NCBI RefSeq assembly: GCF_014694315.1
Contig: NZ_JAAOXD010000001.1
Span: forward strand, 451,763 to 502,958
Source: Arthrobacter ipis
Lineage (GTDB): Bacteria; Actinomycetota; Actinomycetes; Actinomycetales; Micrococcaceae
Reading direction: 5' to 3'
DNA: 51,196 nt
Shown here: piece by piece, positions 1-9,185 of the stretch
Numbering within the stretch: position 1 is the first letter of the stretch
Layout of the letters: the number at the start of each line of letters is the position of its first letter
The notes under the pieces: generated by a model
Seen by the model: the letters and a program-made list of their open reading frames with translations, nothing else
Told to the model about the DNA's origin: nothing
Database searches by the model: none
Position numbers and translations under genes: made by a program

Positions 1-10
1 CCGGCAGGTT

Positions 11-78
11 AAGCGCGAACGTACAGTTGTGGCCCCTCACTCTCCGGAGTCAGGGGCCACAACTGTACGTTCGCGCTT
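11..78 (-). terminator. Perfect 27-bp inverted repeat, probable terminator of the VKOR gene
   Basis: Bases 11-37 and 52-78 are exact reverse complements (27 of 27) around a 14-base loop. The hairpin sits 17 bases past the VKOR stop on the minus strand, so it fits a terminator. It has no T-run on either side, and the stem is much longer than usual for an intrinsic terminator, so a dispersed repeat is an alternative. Confidence 0.6.
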
Positions 79-95
79 GCTAGAAGCCTGCGCTG

Positions 96-779
96 CTAGA
101 AGCCCGACGTGCCGGCGAACACTTGGATGAACGCGAAGAAGATAGTCGCAATTACGGCTACGTAGAGCAGCGCCGTGATGATCCAGCCGGAGTCGCCCAG
201 GATCCGGGCCAGGCGTGCCGGTGCCGGAATCACGCCGTGGACCACGTTGCGCACGGTGACCCAGACGAAGAGCGGAATCATCGCGGCCCAGACCACCATG
301 CAGAACGGGCACAGGATGTGGATGGAGTACAGGGCCTGCGACCACAGCCACACCACGAAGATGAAGCCGAGGGTGATGCCGGCCTGCATCCCGAGCCAGT
401 ACCAGCGGGCGAACCGGGCGCCGGCAAGCAGCGCCATCCCCACTGTGGTGGTGATGGCGAAGGCGACTATTCCGATGAACATGTTCGGGAAACCGAAGAC
501 CGAACTCTGCCACGTCTGCATGACCTGCCCGCAGGAAATCCAGGGGTTCACGTCGCACACGGTGGCATGGTTGGGATCCTTGAGGACCTCAAGCTTTTCC
601 AGCACCAGAATGCCGGATGCCAGCCAGCCCACAACGCCGGTGATGACCAGCAGCCAGCCGAAGGGGCGGTCGCGCGTCATGGCCGGTACGGCGGCACCGG
701 CCGACGCTGCGGCGGGCCGGGCACCGTCCTGCTGGTCCTGTTCGTAGTCCGTGCCGGTGGAAGGCGTAGTGCGTGGCAT
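96..779 (-). CDS. Vitamin K epoxide reductase (VKOR) family membrane protein
   Basis: Membrane enzyme of the VKOR family, which makes disulfides in exported proteins by reoxidising a Dsb-type partner and passing electrons to quinone. The 227-residue protein has a disordered N-terminus (1-37) and about five hydrophobic helices (roughly 41-61, 98-119, 126-150, 157-180, 199-222). The loop after helix 1 carries the shuttle cysteines C75 and C83, and the quinone-side motif CPFC is at 157-160, so all four redox cysteines are present. It is transcribed alone, divergent from the RNase E/G gene, and ends at the long hairpin at 11-78. A later start at M34 would also keep the whole fold. The Dsb partner is not in this window. 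Confidence 0.9.
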   Translation of the reverse strand: MPRTTPSTGTDYEQDQQDGARPAAASAGAAVPAMTRDRPFGWLLVITGVVGWLASGILVLEKLEVLKDPNHATVCDVNPWISCGQVMQTWQSSVFGFPNMFIGIVAFAITTTVGMALLAGARFARWYWLGMQAGITLGFIFVVWLWSQALYSIHILCPFCMVVWAAMIPLFVWVTVRNVVHGVIPAPARLARILGDSGWIITALLYVAVIATIFFAFIQVFAGTSGF

Positions 780-1236
780 GGGATGGCTTCCTTTGTCTGG
801 GGTGCTCCTGCCCAGATTGTAGCGCCGCCACCTTCACGGAGGCTGTACCCGTAGCCAATGGCGGCATTGACCGTCTTTGTCACACAATTACAACGTATTT
901 GAACAGCAATATGAGAGAATGAACGTGGCTGGAGCGCGAACCACATTCGAACTCCAGTCCGGTGGCTTGTTCCCAAGACCGCCAATGAGCAGTGGTGCAG
1001 GCTTTGGAATGAAGATCCAGCCTCCCACCTTCCATTGGACGGCACCTGGTTGTGGTTGTCAGAAACAACGGGTTCCAGTAACAATCCCGCCGGCCTGTCA
1101 GGCCTGCCGCACCCCACTGCCGGTGCGAGCCTGCTGGTATCCAATTGACTTCTGTCAATGCCTGCGGGTTTTGACAATATGTGCCCCAATGGGTGCCGAA
1201 TGTGGCGGCACGTCAGGGGCAGGAGTGTTGCCACAT
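780..1236 (+). promoter_or_regulatory. Divergent intergenic region and probable RNase E/G leader
   Basis: These 457 bases separate the divergent VKOR and RNase E/G genes. The RNase frame stays open upstream to a TTG at 877, but that stretch encodes a Cys- and Pro-containing sequence unlike the Ala/Glu/Pro-rich start of the enzyme, so I read it as untranslated. A TTGACA hexamer lies at 1171-1176 without a convincing -10 partner. AGGAG at 1221-1225 sits 11 bases before the ATG at 1237. A long untranslated leader would fit the autoregulation known for RNase E mRNA in enterobacteria, but no structure is proven here. Confidence 0.4.
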
Positions 1237-4200
1237 ATGGATAATGACCAGGTTATAGCCGTCAACGAAGAACCGGCTGCCACCGGCGAAGCCGCCGCTG
1301 AGGCCCCCAAGAAAGCCACCCGGACCCGCCGCAAGGCGGCGCCCAAGGCCGCAGCAGCTGCCACGGAGACCCCGGCGTCGGAACTGCCCGCTCCGGAAAC
1401 CCTGATGTCAGAAGGCGCGGCACCTGAAACTGCAGCACCTGAAACGGCAGTGCCGGAGTCGGCTGGCGGAGAGGCCGCAGAAGCCCCTGCCAAGACCCCG
1501 GTCCGCCGGACCCGCGCCCGGAAGAAGGTCGCCGAAGAACCGCTGCCCGCGTTTGCGGAAGCTGCCGGGGCCGAAGTTGATGTGCAGGAAGGTGGCGCGC
1601 AGATAGCCGCCACGGAGCCGGCAGTCGAGGCTGCGGCCGTACCGGCCGCCACTGAGCAGGCAACTGCAGAGCCGGCCGCCGAATCCAAGCCTGTACGCCG
1701 CCGCCGGGCAACAAAGCCCAAGGCCGCGGAGCCGGCCGAAAGCCCCGTTGAGTCAGCGGACTCTGCCGAGGCGCCCGCTCCGGCCGCTACCGGGACAGCC
1801 ACTGAGGCGCCTTCAGCCGGTCAGGCTGATGAGCCCGCCCCGGCCGTCGGCGCCCCTGATGCCCAGGCAGCGCCAGCCCCTGCTGCACCCGTGACTGCAC
1901 AGGAGTCCGCTGGCGAGGAAGAGGCCGAGGAAGAGGCCGCCGGGCAGTCGCCCCTGGGTTCGCTTTTCCTGGAACCGTCGTCAGTGACGTCGATCATCTT
2001 CCAGGCCCCTGACCTGAACACAGTGGTCCGCCCTGCTGCTTCCGCCGCGAAGGAGGAGGCAGCCGCCGAGGACGGCGAGGACGAGCTGGAGGACGACGAC
2101 AGCGGGCGGCGCCGGCGGCGCGGCCGCGGCCGCCGCGGCCGCAGCCGGACCGACCGTGAGATCACCGACGGCGATGAAGACACTGAGGTTTCCGACGAGG
2201 CCGGCGAAGACGACGGTGCGCCGCTCGAAGACGGCGTGACGTCCCGCCGTCGCCGTCGCCGCCGCCGCGGCGACCAGGATCTGGAACTGACCGGCGGCGG
2301 AGAAGACGATCCCCCCAACACGGTCACCCGCGTCCGCGCCCCGCGGACCATCAGCGAGGCCCCGGCGAGCAACCGCGTCACCAGCGTCAAGGGCTCCACC
2401 CGCCTGGAAGCCAAGAAGCAGCGCCGCCGCGAATCACGCGACACCGGCCGCCGCCGCACGGTGATCACCGAGGCTGAGTTCCTGGCCCGCCGGGAATCCG
2501 TGGACCGCCAGATGATCGTGCGCCAGCGTGACGACAGAATCCAGATCGGTGTCCTGGAAGACGGCGTCCTGGCCGAACATTTCGTCTCCAAGACGCAGCA
2601 GGACTCCCTGATCGGCAACGTCTACCTGGGCAAGGTCCAGAACGTTCTGCCGTCCATGGAAGCTGCCTTCGTGGACATCGGGCGCGGCCGCAACGCCGTG
2701 CTGTACGCCGGCGAAGTGAACTGGGAAGCCGTCAACCTCGAAGGCAAGCAGCGCCGCATCGAGAACGCGCTGAAGTCCGGCGACTCTGTCCTGGTCCAGG
2801 TCACCAAGGATCCGGTGGGCCACAAGGGTGCGCGGCTGACCAGCCAGATCTCCCTGCCCGGCCGTTACCTCGTGTACGTCCCCGGCGGGTCCATGACCGG
2901 CATCTCCCGCAAGCTGCCCGACGTCGAACGCAACCGCCTGAAGCGAATCCTCAAGGACCGTCTCCCCGAGGACGCTGGCGTCATTGTGCGCACGGCTGCA
3001 GAGGGGGCTTCCGAGGAGGAACTGACCCACGACATCAACCGTCTCCGTGCCCAGTGGGAGGGGATTGAGAGCCAGGCGAAGTCCACCAAGGTCCTCGCCC
3101 CGGAACTCCTCTACGGCGAACCGGACCTGACCATCAAGGTTGTGCGCGATGTCTTCAACGAGGACTTCTCCAAGCTGATCGTCTCCGGCGACGAAGCGTG
3201 GGACACCATCGAGGCCTACGTCACCTACGTTGCACCGGACCTGGTGGGCCGGCTCGAAAAGTGGACCAAGGACGAGGACATCTTCGCCGCCTGGCGCATC
3301 GACGAACAGATCCACAAGGCCCTCGACCGTAAGGTGTTCCTGCCGTCCGGCGGCTCCCTGGTCATTGACCGGACCGAGGCCATGACGGTGGTTGACGTCA
3401 ACACCGGCAAGTTCACCGGCAGCGGCGGCAACCTCGAAGAGACCGTCACCAAGAACAACCTTGAGGCTGCCGAGGAAGTTGTCCGCCAGCTGCGGCTGCG
3501 CGACATCGGCGGCATCATCGTCATCGACTTCATCGACATGGTGCTGGAGTCCAACCGCGACCTGGTCCTGCGCCGTATGGTGGAATGCCTGGGCCGCGAC
3601 CGGACCAAGCACCAGGTTGCCGAAGTGACCTCCCTGGGACTCGTGCAGATGACGCGCAAGCGCATGGGCACCGGCCTCCTGGAAGTCTTCGGCGAGCAGT
3701 GCGAGGCATGTGCGGGCCGGGGCGTCGTCACCCACGACGAGCCTGTGGAGCACCGACGCGCCAACACCGTGGCCGCTGAACACCACGTGCACCGCGCCGA
3801 GGTCCAGCCGCCGGCCCGTACGGAGCGGAAGCGCCGCCGCGGCAAGGGCGGACAGCCGTCCTCCGAGACAGCTCCGGCCGCCCCTGCCGTGCCGCACCAC
3901 CCCGAACCGTCGGACGCGGAGCGCCACGCCAAGGCTGAAGCGACCCGCGCAGCCCTCGCCAACATCGCTGCAGCGGCCCACGCCGCACACCTGCATGAGG
4001 AAGAAGCTGCGCACAGTGCCGCAGCGTCGGGTGAGGCCGCCCGGTCCGCCGCACCCGCTGCCGCCGCACCGGAAAGCCCCGTGGTGCACCGCGCTCCGGA
4101 AACGGAAAGCGTCTCCGGACGGCCCGGCGCAGTGCTCACTTTCGGCGGCGAGAAAGTGGTTCTTCCGTTTGTCGATCACAGCGAGGAACCGGTCAAGGAA

Positions 4201-4629
4201 GCGCCGGCCCTGACGCTGGACCGCCTGGAGGAGGCGTTCGCGCACCTCGGCGCTCCGATTGCCTCCGGCGAAGAGGAGGAGGCCAAGGACGAGGCTCCCG
4301 CGGCGGTCCGCCCGGAAAGCGGGCAGCCGGAGGGTCAGCAGGCCGAAAGCCAGCCCGCGGTTCAGCGTGCGGAACGGCAGCCGCTGGAAAGCCCCGCGGC
4401 ACCGTCCCGCAGCCGCCGTCCGCGCCGCAACCGCAGTGCCAGCCGTGCCCAGGGTGCAGCCAACGAGACATCCGTGGAACACCACGAGGTTGCTCCGGCT
4501 GCAGCTGCCGGGCACTCGCACGAGGCCAAGGCGCCCGAGGCAGGCAATGCGGAGACGCCGAAGGCGGCTCCGCAGCCGGCCAGCGAACCGATCATTCTGG
4601 GGGTCGGCGTACCCGCCTCAGAACTGTAG
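1237..4629 (+). CDS. Ribonuclease E/G family endoribonuclease
   Basis: Endoribonuclease that cuts AU-rich single-stranded RNA, acting in rRNA and tRNA maturation and mRNA decay. With the ATG at 1237 the protein has 1130 residues. The catalytic core (about 430-840) lies in the middle, as in other actinobacterial RNase E/G: an S1-type RNA-binding region near 440-510, the Mg-binding aspartates in DVN (D720) and DFIDM (D764), and a zinc-link type CEAC motif (C822, C825). The flanks are disordered: an Ala/Pro/Glu-rich N-terminus with runs of arginine near 290-350, and an Ala/Pro/Glu/His-rich C-terminus. These are probable RNA- and partner-binding arms. ATG 1237 is preferred because AGGAG is 11 bases upstream; the frame remains open to 877. 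A strong terminator follows at 4691-4724. Confidence 0.93.
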   Translation: MDNDQVIAVNEEPAATGEAAAEAPKKATRTRRKAAPKAAAAATETPASELPAPETLMSEGAAPETAAPETAVPESAGGEAAEAPAKTPVRRTRARKKVAEEPLPAFAEAAGAEVDVQEGGAQIAATEPAVEAAAVPAATEQATAEPAAESKPVRRRRATKPKAAEPAESPVESADSAEAPAPAATGTATEAPSAGQADEPAPAVGAPDAQAAPAPAAPVTAQESAGEEEAEEEAAGQSPLGSLFLEPSSVTSIIFQAPDLNTVVRPAASAAKEEAAAEDGEDELEDDDSGRRRRRGRGRRGRSRTDREITDGDEDTEVSDEAGEDDGAPLEDGVTSRRRRRRRRGDQDLELTGGGEDDPPNTVTRVRAPRTISEAPASNRVTSVKGSTRLEAKKQRRRESRDTGRRRTVITEAEFLARRESVDRQMIVRQRDDRIQIGVLEDGVLAEHFVSKTQQDSLIGNVYLGKVQNVLPSMEAAFVDIGRGRNAVLYAGEVNWEAVNLEGKQRRIENALKSGDSVLVQVTKDPVGHKGARLTSQISLPGRYLVYVPGGSMTGISRKLPDVERNRLKRILKDRLPEDAGVIVRTAAEGASEEELTHDINRLRAQWEGIESQAKSTKVLAPELLYGEPDLTIKVVRDVFNEDFSKLIVSGDEAWDTIEAYVTYVAPDLVGRLEKWTKDEDIFAAWRIDEQIHKALDRKVFLPSGGSLVIDRTEAMTVVDVNTGKFTGSGGNLEETVTKNNLEAAEEVVRQLRLRDIGGIIVIDFIDMVLESNRDLVLRRMVECLGRDRTKHQVAEVTSLGLVQMTRKRMGTGLLEVFGEQCEACAGRGVVTHDEPVEHRRANTVAAEHHVHRAEVQPPARTERKRRRGKGGQPSSETAPAAPAVPHHPEPSDAERHAKAEATRAALANIAAAAHAAHLHEEEAAHSAAASGEAARSAAPAAAAPESPVVHRAPETESVSGRPGAVLTFGGEKVVLPFVDHSEEPVKEAPALTLDRLEEAFAHLGAPIASGEEEEAKDEAPAAVRPESGQPEGQQAESQPAVQRAERQPLESPAAPSRSRRPRRNRSASRAQGAANETSVEHHEVAPAAAAGHSHEAKAPEAGNAETPKAAPQPASEPIILGVGVPASEL

Positions 4630-4690
4630 GACAAGCGGACTCCGAGCTCCCTGGGCTCCCGGGTGACTGACCTCCGGGGCCGCCAGTAAT

Positions 4691-4730
4691 AAGGTCCGGC
4701 ACCGCGGCTGCGGTGCCGGACCTTTCTGGT
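4691..4730 (+). terminator. Intrinsic terminator after RNase E/G gene
   Basis: A 15-bp perfect stem (4691-4705 with 4710-4724) closes a GGCT loop and ends in CCTTTCT. It lies 62 bases after the RNase stop and well before the riboswitch. Confidence 0.85.
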
Positions 4731-4835
4731 TCCGGGCATTCGTCAGAAGGCAGAGGGCAGAGTCCACCAGCGCCCGCGGAAGCCTGTCGCAAACGCCAAA
4801 TTTGGGGCCGCAGGCTGGACGAACCGCTAGGCTGG

Positions 4836-4924
4836 AGGACTGACACGGGGTGCCGCGCACGGGCCGGCTGAGATCCAAACCCGTTGAACCTGTCCGGTTA
4901 GCACCGGCGAAGGGATGTCTTCCT
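4836..4924 (+). promoter_or_regulatory. TPP (thi-box) riboswitch
   Basis: Thiamine pyrophosphate aptamer controlling thiD-tenA. The conserved blocks are in order: GGGGTGCC (4847-4854), GGCTGAGA (4865-4872), ACCCGTTGAACCTG (4879-4892), then CCGG..TTAGCACCGG and the GCGAAGGGA block ending at 4915. The closing helix P1 can be drawn as GACA (4842-4845) with TGTC (4916-4919), extended by AGGA (4836-4839) with TCCT (4921-4924). That helix includes two bases of the ATG at 4915, so ligand binding would hide the start region directly. No terminator hairpin lies between aptamer and gene, which also points to control of translation. Confidence 0.95.
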
Positions 4925-6510
4925 TGTCATCAGCACTGCCATCAGCATCACTCCTGCCTGCACCCGCGGCCGCCGACAAGTCGCTTCTGGAAACCGTTGA
5001 GCCGGCCATCCAGACCTCGCATGACGTTCCCCGGGTCCTGGCCATCGCAGGCTCGGATCCTTCCGGCGGTGCAGGCATCCAGGCCGATCTGAAAAGCATT
5101 GCGGCGCACGGCGGCTACGGGATGGCCGCAATAACGGCCCTCACTGCGCAGAACACCACCGGCGTGCGCGGCGTGCACGTTCCGCCGGCTTCCTTCCTGT
5201 CAGCGCAACTGGACGCTGTCAGCGAGGACATCCACGTGGACGCCGTGAAGATCGGCATGCTGGGCGATGCACGTGTCATCGCCGCTGTCCGCAGCTGGCT
5301 CGAGAAGGTAAGGCCCGGCGTCGTGGTTCTCGATCCGGTGATGGTGGCTACCAGCGGTGACCGCCTCCTCCAGGAGTCGGCAGAGGCAGCCCTCCGGAAA
5401 CTGCTGCCCCTGGCAGATCTGATCACCCCCAATCTTCCCGAACTGGCCATGCTGCTCGGAGAACCGGAGGCCGCGGACTGGGCCGCCGCCCTTGACCAGG
5501 GCAGGCAGCTGGCAGACCAGACAGGTGCCACGGTCCTCGTCAAAGGCGGGCACCTGAACGGCTCAACCTGTCCGGACGCCCTCGTGAACACCGCCGGACT
5601 GCTCTCGGCGACGGTGGTGGAGGTTGCGGGCGAACGGATCAGCACGCGGAACAGCCACGGCACCGGATGCTCGCTCTCCTCGGCCATGGCCACGGCCCAG
5701 GCGCGGCTCGGTGACTGGGAAGCGTCACTGCGGGCGGTCAAACCGTGGCTGGCCGGGGCCCTCCGCACGTCCGGGTTGCTGGAGGTCGGGGCCGGCAACG
5801 GACCGATCAACCATTTCCACCACGTCCGCCAGACCGAAACGACACCCCAGCCCGAGCCCAGGGGCGGCTTCGCGGAACTGCTGCGCGCCGGGACCGTTGC
5901 CTACCTGGAAGACATCTATGGCCTGGGATTCATCCGTGGGCTTGGCGACGGCACCCTGGCGGAGAAGGAATTCGCGTACTACCTGGCACAGGACGCCATA
6001 TACCTGAACGGCTACTCCCGGGTCCTGGCAAGGGCCAGCGCGCTTGCGCCAACCGAGTCCGAGCAGCTGTTCTGGGCGCGCTCCGCCCAGCAATGCCTCG
6101 AAGTTGAATCGGAACTGCACCGCAACTGGCTCAGCACGCGAACCGTGCAGCCGGAACTGGGCCCGGTCACTAAGGCTTACGTCGATCATCTGCTGGCGGC
6201 TTCGGTGGGCGGCAGTTACGCGGTGCTGGTTGCCGCGGTCCTGCCGTGCTTCTGGCTGTACGCCGAGGTGGGGGAGACCCTTCACGCGCAGTATGTGGCC
6301 GCAGGGGCGCAGGCCGGGCACCCGTACGCCGAGTGGCTGCGGACATACGCCGACGAGGACTTCGCTGCCGCCACCCTGCGGGCCATCGACATCGCCGACG
6401 ACGCCGGCCGCGCCGCGTCAGCGGGGGAGCGCGAAGCGATGATCACTGCTTTCCGGCACTCCTGCCGGTACGAGGTGGAATTTTTCGACGCGCCGGGCCG
6501 CCACAGCTGA
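4915..6510 (+). CDS. thiD: Bifunctional hydroxymethylpyrimidine (phosphate) kinase / TenA aminase (ThiD-TenA fusion)
   Basis: Thiamine synthesis and salvage enzyme. The N-terminal domain (about 38-300) is a ribokinase-fold ThiD that phosphorylates hydroxymethylpyrimidine and its monophosphate; the GSDPSGGAGIQ block near its start and a GTGC anion-hole segment near residue 247 are present. The C-terminal domain (about 318-525) is TenA, which hydrolyses aminopyrimidine to hydroxymethylpyrimidine, with the catalytic cysteine in LPCFW (C445). Joining the two puts consecutive salvage steps in one protein. Start choice is uncertain: ATG 4915 abuts the GAAGGG of the riboswitch with no spacing, whereas the in-frame TTG at 4924 would have GAAGGG 9 bases upstream. 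Both lie in the riboswitch P1 helix. Confidence 0.93.
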   Translation: MSSLSSALPSASLLPAPAAADKSLLETVEPAIQTSHDVPRVLAIAGSDPSGGAGIQADLKSIAAHGGYGMAAITALTAQNTTGVRGVHVPPASFLSAQLDAVSEDIHVDAVKIGMLGDARVIAAVRSWLEKVRPGVVVLDPVMVATSGDRLLQESAEAALRKLLPLADLITPNLPELAMLLGEPEAADWAAALDQGRQLADQTGATVLVKGGHLNGSTCPDALVNTAGLLSATVVEVAGERISTRNSHGTGCSLSSAMATAQARLGDWEASLRAVKPWLAGALRTSGLLEVGAGNGPINHFHHVRQTETTPQPEPRGGFAELLRAGTVAYLEDIYGLGFIRGLGDGTLAEKEFAYYLAQDAIYLNGYSRVLARASALAPTESEQLFWARSAQQCLEVESELHRNWLSTRTVQPELGPVTKAYVDHLLAASVGGSYAVLVAAVLPCFWLYAEVGETLHAQYVAAGAQAGHPYAEWLRTYADEDFAAATLRAIDIADDAGRAASAGEREAMITAFRHSCRYEVEFFDAPGRHS

Positions 6511-6618
6511 GCGGAAGCGGGCCCGCTACCCGGTAAGATGGTCGCGCACGGCATCGGATGTTCGGGAAAGCGGCCACTGTGGCGCTTATCACGGACAACC
6601 CGCCGCTGCCAGCCTCAT

Positions 6619-6838
6619 TTGCGGCCGACGACGGAATTAGCGTATTCTAGATCTTCGGTGCTTACGCCAACACTTGGGTTATGACCCGGGATCGTCCATT
6701 CGGACATGTTCCTGGGATAGCTCACGGGTTCCCCCGGGGAATCCACGGCGTTGAGGCACAGCGAGAACCAGGCCAATTTCCGGACCCGGCTTCCGCACGC
6801 AAATTTAGTAATAGACGTCGAGAGAAGTGAGTTCCCAA
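6619..6838 (+). promoter_or_regulatory. Promoter and leader of rplU-rpmA
   Basis: TTGCGG (6619-6624) and TATTCT (6643-6648) are separated by 18 bases and make a fair housekeeping promoter. Transcription from it would give a leader of about 180 bases containing GC-rich self-complementary stretches (around 6679-6692 and 6725-6740). Ribosomal protein operons often have such leaders for feedback control; whether this one does is not shown by sequence alone. Confidence 0.5.
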
Positions 6839-7147
6839 GTGGTGTACGCGATTGTCCGCGCAGGCGGCCGCCAAGAGAAGGTTTCCGTTGGAGACTTCGT
6901 TACCCTGAACCGCGTCGCCGGTGGAGCTGGCAGCACCATTGAGCTGCCCGCGCTGCTTCTGGTGGACGGTGACAAGGTCACCTCCGCAGCTGCGGACCTG
7001 GCCAAGGTAACTGTTACGGCTGAGATCCTCCAGGACCTCCGTGGTCCGAAGATCGTCATCCAGAAGTTCAAGAACAAGACCGGTTACAAGAAGCGCCAGG
7101 GTCACCGTCAGGAACTGACCAAGGTCAAGATCACCGGTATCAACTAA
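6839..7147 (+). CDS. rplU: 50S ribosomal protein L21 (bL21)
   Basis: Structural protein of the large ribosomal subunit that binds 23S rRNA. With a GTG at 6839 the product has 102 residues starting [12 protein letters not shown], the usual start of the family. The C-terminal basic block with [14 protein letters not shown], typical of L21, is intact. An upstream in-frame GTG at 6827 would add four residues but has only GAGAGAA directly touching it, whereas the same purine stretch is about 11 bases from 6839; GTG 6842 is also possible. rpmA follows after 57 bases, the near-universal L21-L27 pairing. Confidence 0.95.
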   Translation: MVYAIVRAGGRQEKVSVGDFVTLNRVAGGAGSTIELPALLLVDGDKVTSAAADLAKVTVTAEILQDLRGPKIVIQKFKNKTGYKKRQGHRQELTKVKITGIN

Positions 7148-7204
7148 CTACCGGTTACTGTTCAGGTTTCCCGCAGTCTCAAGAATTAAAGGCAGGCATT
7201 CCAA

Positions 7205-7468
7205 ATGGCACACAAAAAAGGTGCGAGCTCCACTCGCAACGGTCGTGACTCCAACGCCCAGTACCTCGGCGTCAAGCGCTTCGGCGGCCAGGTAGTTTCC
7301 GCTGGCGAGATCATCGTCCGCCAGCGCGGCACCCACTTCCACCCCGGTGCGGGCGTTGGCCGTGGCGGCGACGACACCCTGTTCGCCCTGCAGGCAGGCG
7401 CCGTTGAATTCGGCACACGCCGTGGCCGTCGGGTCGTCAACATCGTTGCTGCTGCAGCTGCAGAGTAA
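7205..7468 (+). CDS. rpmA: 50S ribosomal protein L27 (bL27)
   Basis: Large-subunit protein whose N-terminal tail reaches the peptidyl-transferase centre. The 87-residue product begins [19 protein letters not shown], the standard bacterial form without the cleaved N-terminal extension of Firmicutes, and contains the conserved [13 protein letters not shown] segment. The C-terminus ends in an alanine-rich tail. AGGCAGG lies just upstream of the ATG. It sits between rplU and obgE, the normal order, and a terminator at 7486-7523 separates it from obgE. Confidence 0.97.
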   Translation: MAHKKGASSTRNGRDSNAQYLGVKRFGGQVVSAGEIIVRQRGTHFHPGAGVGRGGDDTLFALQAGAVEFGTRRGRRVVNIVAAAAAE

Positions 7469-7485
7469 CAACAAGTTCTGAATCG

Positions 7486-7523
7486 GTGGAGCGGGCCATG
7501 ATGGCTCGCTCCACTGTTCTTTT
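7486..7523 (+). terminator. Intrinsic terminator after rpmA
   Basis: Bases 7486-7499 pair with 7501-7514 through a 14-bp stem containing one G-U pair (innermost pairs open to form the loop), followed by TGTTCTTTT. This ends the rplU-rpmA transcript 18 bases after the stop. Confidence 0.85.
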
Positions 7524-7585
7524 AACCGCATTACAATCGATTTGGACGTCCAGGACGGCCTGATCAGCAACAGAGGAGATTCAAC

Positions 7586-9175
7586 GTGGCGAGCTTTGTA
7601 GACCGGGTAGTACTGCACGTATCCGGCGGTACCGGCGGCCACGGCTGTGTCTCCGTTCACCGTGAGAAGTTCAAGCCGCTGGGCGGGCCCGATGGCGGCA
7701 ACGGCGGCAACGGCGGCGACGTCATCCTGCGCGTCGACTCGCAGACCACCACGCTGCTGGACTACCACCACGCACCCCACCGGCACGCCACCAACGGCGG
7801 CCCCGGCATGGGTGACTGGCGCGGCGGCAAGAACGGCGAAACCCTGATCCTGCCTGTCCCCGAGGGGACTGTCGTCAAGACCAAGGACGGAAAGGTACTT
7901 GCTGACCTCGTGGGGGAGGGCACCGAGTTTGTCGCAGCGTCCGGCGGCATCGGAGGTCTCGGGAACGCCGCGCTGTCCTCGCAGAAGCGGCGGGCGCCGG
8001 GGTTCGCCCTGCTAGGCATCGAGGGTGACGCCGCCGATATCGTCCTGGAGCTGAAGTCGATCGCCGACATTGCCCTGGTAGGTTTCCCCTCCGCCGGCAA
8101 GTCCAGCCTGATCGCGGCCATGTCGGCCGCCCGCCCCAAGATTGCCGATTACCCCTTCACCACCCTCATCCCCAACCTTGGCGTGGTCCAGGCCGGCGAC
8201 GTGCGTTTCACCATTGCCGACGTTCCGGGCCTCATCGAGGGTGCCAGTGAAGGCAAGGGCCTGGGCCACAATTTCCTTCGCCATGTCGAGCGCTGTGCGG
8301 CTTTGGTGCACGTTTTGGACTGCGGTACGCTGGAATCTGACCGAGATCCACTCTCCGACCTCGCAATTATCGAAACCGAACTCGAAAAGTATGCGGTGGA
8401 CATGAGCTACGCCGGCTCGGACGGCGAAGTCGTCCCGCTCAACCACCGCCCCCGGCTGGTGGCACTTAACAAGGTCGACCTGCCGGATGGCAAGGACATG
8501 GCCGAGTTCGTTCGGCCTGAGCTTGAATCCCGTGGCTACCGTGTCTTCGAAGTTTCAGCCACAAGCCATGAGGGCCTGCGCCAGCTTGGCTTCGCCATGG
8601 CGGAGATCGTCAAGGCCGCCCGCGACAGCGTGGCAGCCACGCCGCCGAAGGTGCACGCACCAGTGCTGCGGCCCCGCGCCGTCAACGAGACCGGTTTCCG
8701 GATCCGCCGCGAGGAGAAAAACCTGGAGCCGCTGTTCCGCGTGCTGGGTGAAAAGCCCGTGCGCTGGGTCAAGCAGACGGACTTCACCAATGAGGAAGCC
8801 ATTGGCTACCTTGCCGACCGCCTGGCCAAGCTCGGCGTCGAAACCGAGCTGTTCAAGCAGGGCGCCAAGCCCGGCGACACCGTAGTGATCGGTGAGGACG
8901 ACGGCGTGGTGTTCGACTGGGAGCCGACCATGATGGCTGGCGCCGAGCTGCTGGCTTCGCCGCGCGGCACGGACGTCCGTTTCGCAGACATCGGCGACCG
9001 TCCCACCCGCGGCCAGAAGCGCGAGGAACAGATCGAACGCCGCGACGCGAAGGCAGCGGCACGGGCCGAGCTGGAAGCCGAGCGTAAGGCCGGCATCTGG
9101 ACCGAGTCCGTCAGCGCGCGCCGGGCGGCCCGGCCCCTCAAGGAGAGTGGACTGAACACCGAACATGAGGAGTGA
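7586..9175 (+). CDS. obgE: Obg GTPase, 50S ribosome assembly factor
   Basis: Essential GTPase that binds the large ribosomal subunit during assembly and links growth to nucleotide pools. The 529-residue protein has the glycine-rich Obg fold (1-158), then the G domain with P-loop GFPSAGKS (166-173), switch motif PFTT, DVPG and NKVD, and the C-terminal OCT domain (about 350-430), followed by a basic disordered tail typical of actinobacteria. The GTG start at 7586 is preceded by GAGGAG at good distance. The proB reading frame starts just after its stop, suggesting co-transcription. Confidence 0.96.
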   Translation: MASFVDRVVLHVSGGTGGHGCVSVHREKFKPLGGPDGGNGGNGGDVILRVDSQTTTLLDYHHAPHRHATNGGPGMGDWRGGKNGETLILPVPEGTVVKTKDGKVLADLVGEGTEFVAASGGIGGLGNAALSSQKRRAPGFALLGIEGDAADIVLELKSIADIALVGFPSAGKSSLIAAMSAARPKIADYPFTTLIPNLGVVQAGDVRFTIADVPGLIEGASEGKGLGHNFLRHVERCAALVHVLDCGTLESDRDPLSDLAIIETELEKYAVDMSYAGSDGEVVPLNHRPRLVALNKVDLPDGKDMAEFVRPELESRGYRVFEVSATSHEGLRQLGFAMAEIVKAARDSVAATPPKVHAPVLRPRAVNETGFRIRREEKNLEPLFRVLGEKPVRWVKQTDFTNEEAIGYLADRLAKLGVETELFKQGAKPGDTVVIGEDDGVVFDWEPTMMAGAELLASPRGTDVRFADIGDRPTRGQKREEQIERRDAKAAARAELEAERKAGIWTESVSARRAARPLKESGLNTEHEE

Positions 9176-9185
9176 ACCCGCACAC

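Noticed and set aside
877..1236. N-terminal extension of RNase E/G from TTG 877
   Set aside because: Cys/Pro-containing sequence unlike the gene, no ribosome site at 877, whereas ATG 1237 has AGGAG upstream.
2434..4521. Antisense open frame of 695 codons opposite the RNase E/G gene
   Set aside because: It mirrors the GC-biased third positions of the real gene; composition is Ala/Gly/Val/Leu-rich without domains or ribosome site.
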